Shown here: positions 53,875 through 64,000 of the stretch, in pieces
How positions within the stretch are numbered: the stretch's first letter is position 1
How the letters are laid out: every line of letters begins with the position of its first letter
Source of the DNA: Amylostereum areolatum
Lineage: Eukaryota > Basidiomycota > Agaricomycetes > Russulales > Stereaceae
Direction: 5' to 3'
DNA length: 64,000 bases
Assembly: GCA_012932865.1 (NCBI GenBank)
Contig: SAXG01000058.1
Span: forward strand, 62,001-126,000
The notes under the pieces: generated by a model
Databases searched by the model: none
What the model was told of the DNA's origin: nothing
What the model saw: only the letters and a program-made list of their open reading frames with translations
Position numbers and translations under genes: made by a program

Positions 53875-54294
53875 TGTCACGGATCGCTCCATTTCTTTCG
53901 TCATTTGCAGACCTTGTACACGCGACGCATCACGGCACATGACTTTCCTTCGCATCACATGCTCCAACGACGTCATTGCCTGGACTTCCGAACGGCGTTC
54001 CGCATCCTTATCTATGACATCATTGCTCCGGACTTCCGTCCTCCTCCCCATGACTCCTTTCTTATTGTTCCCCCCGCTCGCACCACTATCGCATCGCATC
54101 GCACCATCGTTCCCACTTGTATATAAGGACAGTATCCCTTTTCCCTTTTCCTCAGACTGTCCATCTCGTCATACGGTACTGTAGCGCACGTTGCACTACC
54201 CTAGACCCCGGCACTCTCGAATCTATTTTCTTCTCGCTCCTCCCATCGTCGCGACTTAGGCGGTTCATCGGTCTCATAAACTGCGTTTCTGACA
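53875..54294 (+). repeat. 5' LTR of copy A3 (420 bp)
   Basis: TGTCAC...TGACA. TATA-type box TATATAA at 54120-54126; AGACTGTCCA at 54154-54163 is the probable RNA start region. Confidence 0.95.
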
Positions 54295-54296
54295 CC

Positions 54297-54306
54297 TGGA
54301 CAGTCT
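54297..54306 (+). promoter_or_regulatory. Self-priming primer-binding site of copy A3
   Basis: TGGACAGTCT, two bases behind the LTR, is the exact reverse complement of AGACTGTCCA at 54154-54163, which begins 34 bp after the TATA box starts. Same geometry as element B with unrelated sequence. Confidence 0.7.
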
Positions 54307-54801
54307 ACCCCTACGCCTACCTCGCACCCCTCTCTCCATCTACCTCTGCCGTCTCTACAACGTTAAAAACTCCCACCACGGACCTCCCGAACGCACCGGT
54401 TTTCCTCCTGTTCAACGGAAAGCCGATCACCCCCCGCAACGACGCACCACTCCCCTACCCTTGGTCCGACGCCGTCACCGTCAATTGCCTCGTCCCCGTA
54501 CAGAACCTCTGCAAGAAAGATCCCTGGACCGCGCACGGCCTCAACTTCCGCATCTTCGAGTGGAGGTGGCACAAGGATCACGGATGCCCCCAACCCGATC
54601 CTCCAAACCAGTTTCACCTCCGTCTCCCAGTTTAACCGCCGGACCCCCGAATCCACCCCGCCACCAGTCCTCCGTCCCACCATCAAGGGTAAGACCCTTC
54701 GTCGCCGCCACCACGAACATAAGATCCGCCAGGCAGTAAAAGCCGGCTACCTCACCAAGAAACTCCTCGGCCGTCGCCCCATCGCGGCGGACTTCTTCTA
54801 G
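54307..54801 (+). pseudogene. Leader ORF0, family A copy A3
   Basis: Protein-like sequence in the leader: VYPYAYLAPL, TTLKTPTTDLPNAPVFLLFN, KDPWTAHGLNFRIFEWRWHKDHG in one frame to about 54590, then TPESTPPPVLRPTIKGKTL, KAGYLTKKLLGRRPIAADFF and TAG (54799-54801) in the next. In A2 these two parts are a single frame, so A3 has a deletion or frameshift between them. No ATG start. Function unknown. Confidence 0.5.
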
Positions 54802-54867
54802 ACCATCATCACGTCCTCCACAGCCCCTCGTCCCCCCACTCCGAACCTCCCCCCAGGCGTTTTTTGA

Positions 54868-56418
54868 GACTACTGTCCCAAAGAATACTATATCCTCACC
54901 TCGCAGCAGACTAAGAAATCCGTACATTGGCTGCACGACGAACCAAACCGGCAACGTCGAGACTGGTACTTCGACGACCGCAACGAACAACCCTACGTTG
55001 AAGAATCGGACTTTGCCACTGCTGCGGACGTTCTACAGCGCTTCCTGAACCCCCCTCCGACCAACTCGCCCCCACCCCGTCGACGTACTGTAATCGAAGT
55101 CCCAGAAGGGATCAACCACAACGACACAACTGGGAAGTGGTATGCCTATAGACGGAACAAGAACGGAACCCCAGGACGATCAGTAGTTGAGTGGCAGCCC
55201 ACTTCGTTCAGTCCCGTCCAAGATCACTGGTCGTGGCATCATAACCAGCAATTCCTCACCCCCGCCGACTTCCTTGTCGCAAAACAAGTTGAGGACGAAG
55301 TCGAAGAAGCAGAAGAACGCCGACGAGAAACCCTACGCCGCCTTGATCAAGAACTCGCCCAATCCCTCACCGTCCCCCTCCCCTTCGACAAGATGTCCGA
55401 CGCCGAATCCAAACCTGCCGTCTCCAAGCGGGAGATCGGCCCCAAGCCAAAGCCATTCAAAGGCGATAGACGCGACACTCTCCGGTTCTCCCTCGAGCTC
55501 CGTATGTTCCTACGCATTAACAAGGATGTTTATGCCACAGATGACGCCAAGATGATGCTCCTCCTCAGCCTGATGGAGGACGACACGGCGAAAGCCTGGG
55601 CCACGCATCGCCGCATGGAACTCTTCGTCGACGAAGACGAGAAGGAAGACGCCGAAACCCTCGACCCCACGCCCCCAACACTCCACTATAGCTCCTACAA
55701 AGAGCTCTTTGAGAGGTTTGGCAAAGACTTTGTGCCCTTCGATCCGAAGATAGAGGCTCAGCGTAAGATCAACGAGCTCGCAATGACCACCCGGGACGTC
55801 ACTGACTTTATCACCGAGTTTGAGATGCTGGCAACCATGTCAGCGTACGACGACGAGGCGCTAATCCACTTTTTCAAGAAGGGACTTCAGCGTGACCTCG
55901 GCAAGCAGGTGGCCCGGTCGTACCCGTTCCCCACCAAGCTCGCGGAGTGGAAGGAGCGCGCCCGCCGCATCAACCACCAGTGGCTCGAAGAGAACCCAGA
56001 GAGGAAGAGCAGTCAGTCCAAGGGGGCTGTCGCGCTCACCTCGAACGGTTCAACCAACGACTCCTCATCGCGCCGAGTCGGCGCCTTCACCAACACCTCG
56101 ACCCGCCCTGCAAAGCTGACGGACGACGAGCGCGCAAAGATGATGCGCGAAGGCAAGTGCTTCATGTGTTGACAAGCCGGTCACGTCTCTCGTGACTGCC
56201 CCAACCGCGACTCGAGCGCGCGATGGGTGGGCGCAGTAGAGACTGGGTCCAAGGCCCCTCCCCTGCCGACGAACACGGCTCCGTCCACTGCGAAAGCAGC
56301 TCCCGACCCATCCAAAACCATCGCGGCGATCACTCGCCAGCTGAAGGATCTGGACACGGAAGGCAAGGAGCAGGCAGTAGCGCTGTTGAAGGACATCCTG
56401 GAATCGCAGGATTTTTGA
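54868..56418 (+). pseudogene. gag: Gag with N-terminal extension, family A copy A3
   Basis: Open from 54868 (after TGA 54865-54867, Arg in A2) through the canonical ATG 55393 to TGA 56170-56172, which replaces CGA of A1 inside the CCHC knuckle; the rest of gag continues in frame to 56418. The extension of 175 codons has no ATG and is conserved at protein level with A2. The slip site GGATTTT is at 56409-56415. Confidence 0.8.
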
Positions 56419-59400
56419 AACGCCCCCCAGTCGCGTCGTCTGGTGGAGGCAAGGGACTTTTGGTATCATCGTCGAATCGTTTCGCTGTATTATCATCCAT
56501 GCATACCTGTGAGCAATCGTATCCCCCGTGTTTGTATCTGTCTACTGTCACCAAGAACAGGCAAACACCATCGATCACGCTCAAAGTCAAGCTGATCGGA
56601 CGAGTTACCAAAAGAGAAATCGACGCAGACGCGCTGCTTGATAGCGGCGCAGAAGGAATTATCCTGAACCGAAGCTTCGTTGAACGCAAGAAGCTTACCA
56701 CAAGAAGACTAGAAAACCCGTTCCCCGTGCATAATGTGGACGGCACCGAGAACATCATGGGCTGGGTACGCGACACAACGACCCAGCGGATCCGGATATA
56801 CTCGCAAGATTCAAAGGCGTACCATGAGGAAGAAGCTGAGTTCTTCATCACCGACATCGGCGATCATGACATAATCCTTGGAACAGACTGGCTCAACGAG
56901 CACAATCCCACCATAGACTGGCAACGAGACCGTGTTGACATGCTCCGCTGCCCTCCCTCGTGCACTCTGTCCAAACCTCCTGTGACGAACCTCGCAACCA
57001 AGCCACGGAAACCATCATCGGTCCAATCACAGCGTAAGGTTGAAGCAGGTAAAACCCCAAGGACACCTCTCGTTCTGGATGACCCCTTCCCAGAGCCGAC
57101 GTATGTGTCCTGGACCCCAGTCCCCACTTATGTTATTCCTGCACGCAGAGTCAAAGGTGTTCGCGTTCGCACGGTCCATCGCTCCCCTCTACCTACACGA
57201 CTCTTCACCGAGGATGACGACGAGCGGCCCATGGTATTCCGAGACTGGGAGATCAATGGACTACGCCGCGCCGGAATCCTCCCTGAAACCGATGGTCCTA
57301 ATCCAGATGCAGTACCCATCCGCGCGGGCTTTACAAAAGCGCAGGAGCTTGCAGAGCATTCCAAAGAGAACGCACGCCCGCAAACCTTCGAAGACTTAGT
57401 CCCCCCTCCGTACCGCGACTTTGTGCCTGTATTTGACAAGAAAGCCTCCGAGCGACTTCCTGACCGACGACCATGGGACCATGCTATCGACATGAAAGAC
57501 GGCTTTGAACCCAAACCGTGCAAAATCTACCCCCTCTCACCTTCCGAGCAGATCAAACTCGACACCTTCCTCGACGACCACCTGAAGAAGGGCTATATCC
57601 GCCCATCGAAGTCACCTCAGGCGAGTCCGTTCTTCTTTGTGAAGAAAAAGGATGGAAAGCTGCGTCCTGTACAGGACTATTGAGAGTTAAACAAGGGCAC
57701 TGTCAAGAATGAATACCCCTTGCCACTGATCTCTGAAATTGTCGACCGTCTCAAAGGTGCAAAGATCTTCTCCAAGATGGATGTTCACTGGGGCTACAAC
57801 AATGTCCGCATCAAGGAAGGCGACGAGTGGAAGGCTGCGTTCAAGATGAATCGCGGTCTCTTTGAACCTACGGTGATGTTTTTCGGGCTTATGAACTCCC
57901 CTGCGACGTTTCAGGCAATGATGAATGAACTGTTCAAGGATCTCATCAACTCGGGCAAGGTCATCATCTACATGGACGACATCTTGGTGTTCACTCGCAC
58001 CATGGACGAACACCGTGCCATAGTGCGGCAGGTTCTGCAACGTTTGCAAGACAACGACCTTTTCCTCAAACCGGAGAAATGTGTCTTTGAGCAAGACTCC
58101 GTTGAATACCTTGGACTCATCATCTCGCATGACAAGATTGCTATGGACCCCGTCAAGGTGGCAGGTATTCAGGACTGGCCGATACCACGAACGGTCAAAG
58201 ATGTGCAATCCTTCCTCGGCTTTGGCAACTTCTACCGACGTTTCATCAAGGACTTCTCCAAGGTTGCACGACCCCTATTTGACCTGACAAAGAAGGACTG
58301 CACATGGGACTGGTCGACGGACTGCCAAACTGTGTTTGATGCACTGAAAGCTGCGTTTACTTCCTCCCCCGTCTTGGTCATGCCTGACCCAAAGAAGCCT
58401 TACCTCGTTGAAGTCGATGCCTCGGACTTTGCTACTGGAGGTATACTCTCGCAGAAAGGCGACGACGGTCACTGGCATCCAGTGGCGTATCTGTCCAAGG
58501 CCCTATCGGAACCGGAACGGAACTACGACATCTACGACAAGGAGCTACTTGCGATCATCCGTGCGCTTGAAGCCTGGCGCCACTACCTCGAAGGCGCCCC
58601 CGACACCGTCGAAATCTGGACAGATCACAAGAACCTGGAGCACTTCAAGACGGCACAGAAGCTGAGCCGCCGACAGGCACATTGGGCTCTATTCCTCACT
58701 CGATTTGACTTCTCGCTCGTTCATAAACCAGGAATTTCCCACCGCCCGGACCCAATGTCTCGACGACCCGATCACAAGGATGGTGTTGAAAATGACAACA
58801 AAGAGCGCGTCTTGCTTGACCCCAAGTACTTCCAAGTACGTGCAACAAGGCCAGGAGCAGTAACCTCCCTCGGTGATGTCGAACTCCGACGACGTATCTG
58901 CGACTGCAAAACCAAGGACATCGAGGTCGTTCAAGCCCTGGACGCCATCTTACGAAACGGACCACGTACACTCGTCAAGAACCTTCAAGAGTGGAACTAC
59001 GAAGAAGGCCTGGTCCTGTTTAGAGGAAAGGTATATGTCTCTGCAGATGACGAGTTGCAACACGACATTGTCAAAATGTACCATGAATCGCCCCTGGCTG
59101 GACACCCCGGTCGCTTCAAGACTTACGAGCTTGTGAGTCATGAATATTGGTGGCCTGGCATGTCTGTCTTTGTCCGCGACTTTGTAGCAGGATGCGCAAC
59201 CTGCCAGTCGACGAAGACACAGAGCAGCCGACCCCACGTCGACATGATCCCAAACGAAGTACCCGATCGACCATTTGGCGTCATCTCCACCGACTTGATC
59301 GTCGAACTCCCTGACTGCGAAGGCTATAACGCCGTCAATGTCGTGGTCGATCGCCTCACCAAGATGGTGGTTACCACCCCATGTACAACAAAGATCACCA

Positions 59401-60506
59401 GCGATGGCACGGCCGACATTCTCTTCGATAAGGTATACCGATACTACGGCTTAGCAGACAAGATCATCTCGGATTGTGGACCCCAATTTGCTGGACAGGT
59501 GATGCGTACACTCAATGAGAAGCTCGGGATCAAGTCCGCCCTCAGCACAGCGTATCACCCACAGACAGATGGCCAAACCGAACGCGAGAACCAGAACCTC
59601 GAGCAGTTTCTGCGAGTATTCTGCAACTACCGTCAAGACGACTGGGTGAAGTGGTTGCCCTTCTTCGAGTTTTCTCACAACTCTCGCACCCATGCAGCTA
59701 CTGGAAAGGCTCCCTTTGAAGTCCTCTACGGCTTCCTCCCGAAAATGTACCCATCCGTAAACCCGTCCTCAAAGGTCCCTGCAGTTGAAGAACGCCTCCG
59801 TCAACTTGAAGAAGTCCGACAGGAGATCAAGGCCAGCCTTGCCCTCGCATCAGACTTGATGAAGCACTACAATGGCGACACGGTCAGCGAATCAACGCAG
59901 TTTGCCGTCGGAGACAAAGTATGGCTAGAAGGCAAAAATCTGAAGACGACGAGACCGAAAGCTAAGCTTGCTGCCAAACGATTTGGACCCTTCGAAATCA
60001 TTGACGTCATCAGCCCAGTCAACTACCGCTTGAAGCTGCCGAAGACGTGGCGAATCCATCCAGTCTTCCATGCCTCGCTGCTCACCGCGTACAAGGAGAC
60101 AGCCGCTCACGGGCCAAATTCTGAACAGCCACCACCAGACCTCATTGACGATGAAGAAGAATACGACATTGAAGACATTGTTGACTCTAAACCAACTCGT
60201 AACAAGAAAGGTATTCAGTACCTCGTCAAGTGGGCCGGCTATCCCGACTCCGAAAACACCTGGCTCCCGCGTTCGTCGCTCTCAAAGGTTACCGACATGA
60301 TTGACGCTTTCCACAAGTGCCATCCAAATGCGCCCCGCCCTGTGCGTTCCCTCGGCATCTCCTTTGACAATTTTCTCGCATCCACCCTTGCAGATGACAT
60401 CGCGCTCCAGGCGAAAGTGCATCTTAAAGGGGGGGTAATGTCACGGATCGCTCCATTTCTTTCTTCGTTTGCAGACCTTGTACACGCGACACATCACGGC
60501 ACATGA
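56415..60506 (+). pseudogene. pol: Pol polyprotein with in-frame TGA, family A copy A3
   Basis: Same domain order as A1. TGA at 57681-57683 in the DYRELN motif, as in A1. Integrase has SDCGPQF near 59470 where A1 and element B have SDRGPQF, a CGT-to-TGT change next to the second catalytic Asp. Third motif QTDGQTE and the chromodomain (about 60160-60320) are present. The frame ends at 60506 inside the 3' LTR. Confidence 0.9.
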
Positions 60507-60879
60507 CTTTCCTTCGCATCACATGCTCCAACGACGTCATTGCCTGGACTTCCGAACGGCGTTCCGCATCCTTATCTATGACATCATTGCTCCGGACTTC
60601 CGTCCTCCTCCCCATGACTCCTTTCTTATTGTTCCCCCCGCTCGCACCACTATCGCATCGCATCGCACCACTATCGCATCGCATCGCACCATCGTTCCCA
60701 CTTGTATATAAGGACAGTATCCCTTTTCCCTTTTCCTCAGACTGTCCATCTCGTCATACGGTACTGTAGCGCACGTTGCACTACCCTAGACCCCGGCACT
60801 CTCGAATCTATTTTCTTCTCGCTCCTCCCATCGTCGCGACTTAGGTGGTTCATCGGTCTCATAAACTGCGTTTCTGACA
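60439..60879 (+). repeat. 3' LTR of copy A3 (441 bp)
   Basis: Like the 5' LTR but with a 21-bp tandem duplication (CACTATCGCATCGCATCGCAC-type, about 60646-60688) just upstream of the TATA box. Followed by ATAGA. Confidence 0.95.
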
Positions 60880-61103
60880 ATAGAGGTGAGATCGCCGTCG
60901 AAGGATAGCGGGTGTGATTTGGGGGAAGTCAAGGGTAGGACAACAATCACACTTATGTCTTTTGAACGCAACGAACATCGGGCACGTGCTCGATTTTCGC
61001 AAACAGCCGAAGTGTCCCTTTAGAACGATCATCCTTTATACCAACAACATTTTTCACCAGTCACTCCTGCTCTACACCTCTCCACCCGCATACACCCGCC
61101 AAA

Positions 61104-61445
61104 ATGGAACACGTCCGGATCGAACTCACACCCATCAACATGAAAATGTTCGAGGGGAAATGATGCTTCTAAGAGTGGAAGGCCATGCAAGTGGAGCTAT
61201 ACCATTGCACCCAATGGATCCGATGGGCCGTGCGTGAGGTGCTGGAACGCGGTGTAGAGAATACCCCATGGAAGGCCGGCTTTGAGGCAGAATTGGTGCG
61301 TGCTTATACCCCCCTGAGCTCTGTATCTCCCTCACATTTGTAACCCTCCCAGCACCACTTGTCGTATGTCGCAGGGCAGTACTGTGTCCTTTCAGGCCGC
61401 TACTTGCCACGCCGATCACCACATTACGACCCCCGGACGTCATGA
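61104..61445 (+). pseudogene. Small two-exon gene with internal stops
   Basis: Exons 61104-61295 and 61353-61445 (285 nt in phase) with a 57-bp GT-AG intron; ATG follows CCAAA, and TTTATA lies about 70 bp upstream. Protein-like pieces: EHVRIELTPINMKMFEGK, ELYHCTQWIRWAVREVLERG and HHLSYVAGQYCVLSGRYLP. TGA at 61161-61163 and TAA shortly after interrupt it. Before A3 inserted, this gene and the one at 53865 would have been divergent, about 240 bp apart. No family recognised. Confidence 0.45.
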
Positions 61446-61449
61446 AATA

Positions 61450-64000
61450 GCTGCTGTGATGTTTAAATATGGACTACGCGTAGGGATCAAAGTGCTCGTC
61501 CACTGAGTGGGGAGGAATCTCGATCCCAATTCCACCAGGTCCCAGTATGCCGGGCGCCTCAAATGCCCGCTTGGAGCGCTCTGCCATCTCAAGCCACTCT
61601 GTCTCCTGCTGGAGAGCGTAGCAGATGTGACCGGAATACTTCTCCGTCACTCCTTCCTCCTCCCCAAGCCGGCGTCGAAGCTTCCCCAGCTCCACCCACT
61701 GGGTGGTGTAGAAGAGAAATCCCCTCACGGTCGAGTGCATTTCCGACTCGAATATGGCGAGATCTTCCCTGGCCCATTCCCAAGTGGACCAGGCTGGAAG
61801 CCACTGCACCCGGAAAACTGAACCCCCATCAATTAGCCCCTGATGTCAGTTGAGGCGCAAGGAGACGTACATTCTGCAAACCATTCACCCCTCTCCGCCT
61901 GCTTCTCCACGTCAATATCCCAGAACCATGCCAACTTCTCGTGCGCGCTAGACACGTTGTTTGCGTTGACCAATGTTGTCGAAGTCTTCAGATGCTCGGG
62001 CAAGAGAGGTTGGTACCGATCTAATTTCCGATCCTTCTTGCGCTGCAGGGCTGACTCCACCTCGTCTTGATGTCCGTCGACCCCAGAAGGGTCTACCCCC
62101 GGAGTGGGGCACAGAAGCTGAAACACCTGGAACCCAACGTTGTAGCGGTGCGCGTGCTCGCGCATTTCCCGATCGGCTGCGCTCAACCGCCTCCAAGCCT
62201 TGGTTTTCAATTGTTGCAAGTTTTCTGTCGTTCTGATTTGCTTTTCGAATCGGTAGGCTTTGTCGGCGAGGTCGATGCGGAGGTTCTTGAGGAGGTCGTC
62301 CATTTGTGCCACACATAGCTTCAGCTCAGTCTGGACAAGCACTTTGTTCCGGGGGTCAAGGCACCAATCACGCCCAAAAGAGGAAGGAAGGACAATTGTC
62401 CAGTTCTCAGGGGAGACCATATCCTCTTCCAAGGCTGCAGGAACCCGTTGCCAAGAGTTGTCATCCTCCCCGAGGCGGGTTGGTGGTGCGTGCGGTCGTG
62501 CCTCAAGTGACCTGGGGCGAGCCACCATGAACCGCGCGGCCTTTGGCTGATACTCTTCAATATCGTAGGCAAGCTTTTGGCGCCTCCGTTTCGTCTCAAT
62601 CCATTCCGTCGAGTCGTTGACAACCCATCGCAAGAGAACCTGGATGGCTACTCTAATGACAGAGTCAGATAGTCAGTACTGCTCGACCAAATCCACTGGT
62701 GGGCGCACTGTTCCTCTTGCAATTGGATGCCTTTCGCGATTGTTTCCACAAGTCCGCCGTTGTCCCTCCGGGAGGTCTCTTCGTCGATAAGTTCACCTTC
62801 CTCCTGTTGTCGGGACGGTGCTGACCCCCGGACGTGAGCTAAGCATGCTTCTGAGAATTCGATCCAGTAGTTGACACACCTGTATGGGACCGGACCTCGA
62901 AGATCTTCATCTCATTAACATCCTCATTCCTGGCTGCCTGAGCTGCTCGGGCGTCGACCTCCCATCCATGGCGGGTCTCATCATCCAGCGACACCCGGAG
63001 ACGGGCGCACTCTGCATCACGAGTCTTGAACTCAACTTGGCCCTTCTTCCACTTTCTTACCAACGCCGCGGCTGCTCACACGATATGAGCACGAACCCAT
63101 GGGACCTATGCGGAGGAGAGACTCACCTATGCCGATCATTTTCTTGTAGTTGTTGTTGTTCATATGAGCATCCATGAGTTCCGCGCGTGAAGGGAGGGTC
63201 ATCTGGTGACCGCTACAGGCGATGAGATTCAAGAGGGACCACAAGGTCTCTACTATCTCGCCGTCAATGTTCCCAATTCCCCAGATGAACGATAGAGAGA
63301 ACTTTGGAAGGCAGGTGTTGACGTGTCCTTGGATGTGCCATTTCCTGACGCCTTTCAGGATCTCCTTGAACTTGGGAAGAGTGAGCTCGTCTGGGCTACG
63401 CATAAACCGTTCCATGAAGTATACACCGTATTGACACATGATGTCGTACAGCATGAGAACGCGCTCTATCTTGTCCATCTTGTAGGTCAGAGCCTGGTTC
63501 ACGATGTAGTCGACGTTGATATGCCTGCCAACTCATCCATGGTTAGAAAGCAGGGGCCCGGGGGTGTAGACGCCCACATACCGTTCTCCTTTTTGGAGGT
63601 CTGCACAGGAATGTGGGTACCAACACCCGTGGCGGGCACAGCAGACAGAGACGATGCCCGTAACATCCAAGTTCGTCCGGTCAAGGTTTTGATTGCTTGC
63701 CACATGGTGGGAGTGACATTTCGGGAGGTTTGCCTAGATTCAAGTTAGGCGTGCACACCCCTGGAATCGTTCAAGCTCACCTCTGGTTTGTCGTATGCAC
63801 CAGCCCTCCTTAGATAGTCGTTGAAAGGGCCGGGGGTTACCATGAATCCTGATCCCGTGGATATGTGTTTGTCTTGCCCCAAAGTCGACGATGCAACATG
63901 TTGGGCATGGAAGTTGGCATTGATCCCGATGGTTTGGACATATTTCCACCTGAAGGAGACATCACCAAGGATCAATGTGTACTCGAGTCAAACGTACAAA
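61450..64000 (-). pseudogene. KDZ-type transposase, C-terminal part (N-terminus beyond window)
   Basis: Minus-strand multi-exon gene entering from the right edge. Motifs in order: INANFHAQHVASSTLGQDK (near 63900), LDVTGIVSVCCARHGC and DLQKGERY (near 63600-63680), DYIVNQAL, LMLYDIMCQY, KWHIQGHVNTC, FSLSFIWGIGNIDGE and SRAELMDAH (63130-63510), then coiled-coil-rich exons (62840-63060, 61833-62633) and a last exon ending near 61474. This order is that of Kyakuja-Dileera-Zisupton transposases. The first motif is normally DxNFH; here it is N-x-N, which would remove a catalytic Asp (GAT to AAT). Confidence 0.7.

Larger units (their letters stand above)
53875..60879 (+). mobile_element. Ty3/gypsy chromovirus, family A copy A3 (7,005 bp, complete)
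   Basis: Both LTRs present (420 and 441 bp), exact 5-bp target duplication ATAGA at 53870-53874 and 60880-60884. The LTRs differ by four substitutions noticed and a 21-bp tandem duplication in the 3' LTR, so it is older than element B. Stops are present in the leader (54865), gag (56170) and pol (57681), so it is not independently active. Confidence 0.96.

Overview
The window reads as a transposon-dense segment of a filamentous basidiomycete genome, most likely an Agaricomycete. The evidence is 36-70 bp GT-AG introns with CTAAC-type branch sites, a KDZ transposase, a second CACTA/Plavaka-like (CMC) transposase, proteins resembling the basidiomycete families DUF6532 and DUF6698, chromodomain Ty3/gypsy elements, and a lack of recognisable housekeeping genes. 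No rRNA, tRNA or CRISPR was seen.

Layout. 1-5868: Ty3/gypsy chromovirus family A, copy A1, cut by the left window edge. 5869-7155: G-rich minisatellite and unassigned DNA. 7156-12477: copy A2 on the minus strand, missing its 3' part. 12628-23042: a basidiomycete gene split by an 8.6-kb DNA transposon (13435-22063; 10-bp TIRs, 2-bp AT target duplication) that carries a DUF6698-like gene, a DUF6532-like gene and a broken transposase. 23205-27238: pyrimidine- and purine-rich minisatellites, a 39-bp tandem array, a zinc-finger gene remnant and a cluster of hairpins. 27247-34763: a hAT element (12-bp TIRs, 8-bp target duplication CCGCACCC) with an intact ten-exon transposase and a broken antisense cargo gene; a 655-bp MITE of the same family sits inside that cargo gene. 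34772-36195: two more tandem-repeat blocks. 37641-47890: family B Ty3/gypsy element, 10,250 bp, near-identical 541-bp LTRs and target duplication ACTGG, so young; besides gag and pol it holds about 3.1 kb of extra ORFs. 47891-53865: small unassigned genes, a second hAT-type MITE and a minus-strand gene remnant. 53875-60879: complete 7,005-bp copy A3 (target duplication ATAGA). 61104-64000: a small broken gene and the C-terminal part of a KDZ transposase.

The two retrotransposon families share one plan: LTRs bounded by TGT...ACA, a primer-binding site complementary to the predicted 5' end of their own RNA (Tf1/sushi-type self-priming), a gag frame open far upstream of its first ATG, a GGRTTTT slip site at the gag stop for -1 frameshifting into pol, and a C-terminal chromodomain. 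The points most worth following are (1) the nearly ATG-free, stop-free leader fused in frame to gag; (2) two long overlapping protein-like frames downstream of pol in element B, plus a small membrane protein next to its 3' LTR; and (3) the composite CMC transposon with two associated genes whose insertion can be resolved to the base in the gene it split. Several broken copies are inactivated by CGA-to-TGA changes, as expected from deamination at CpG.
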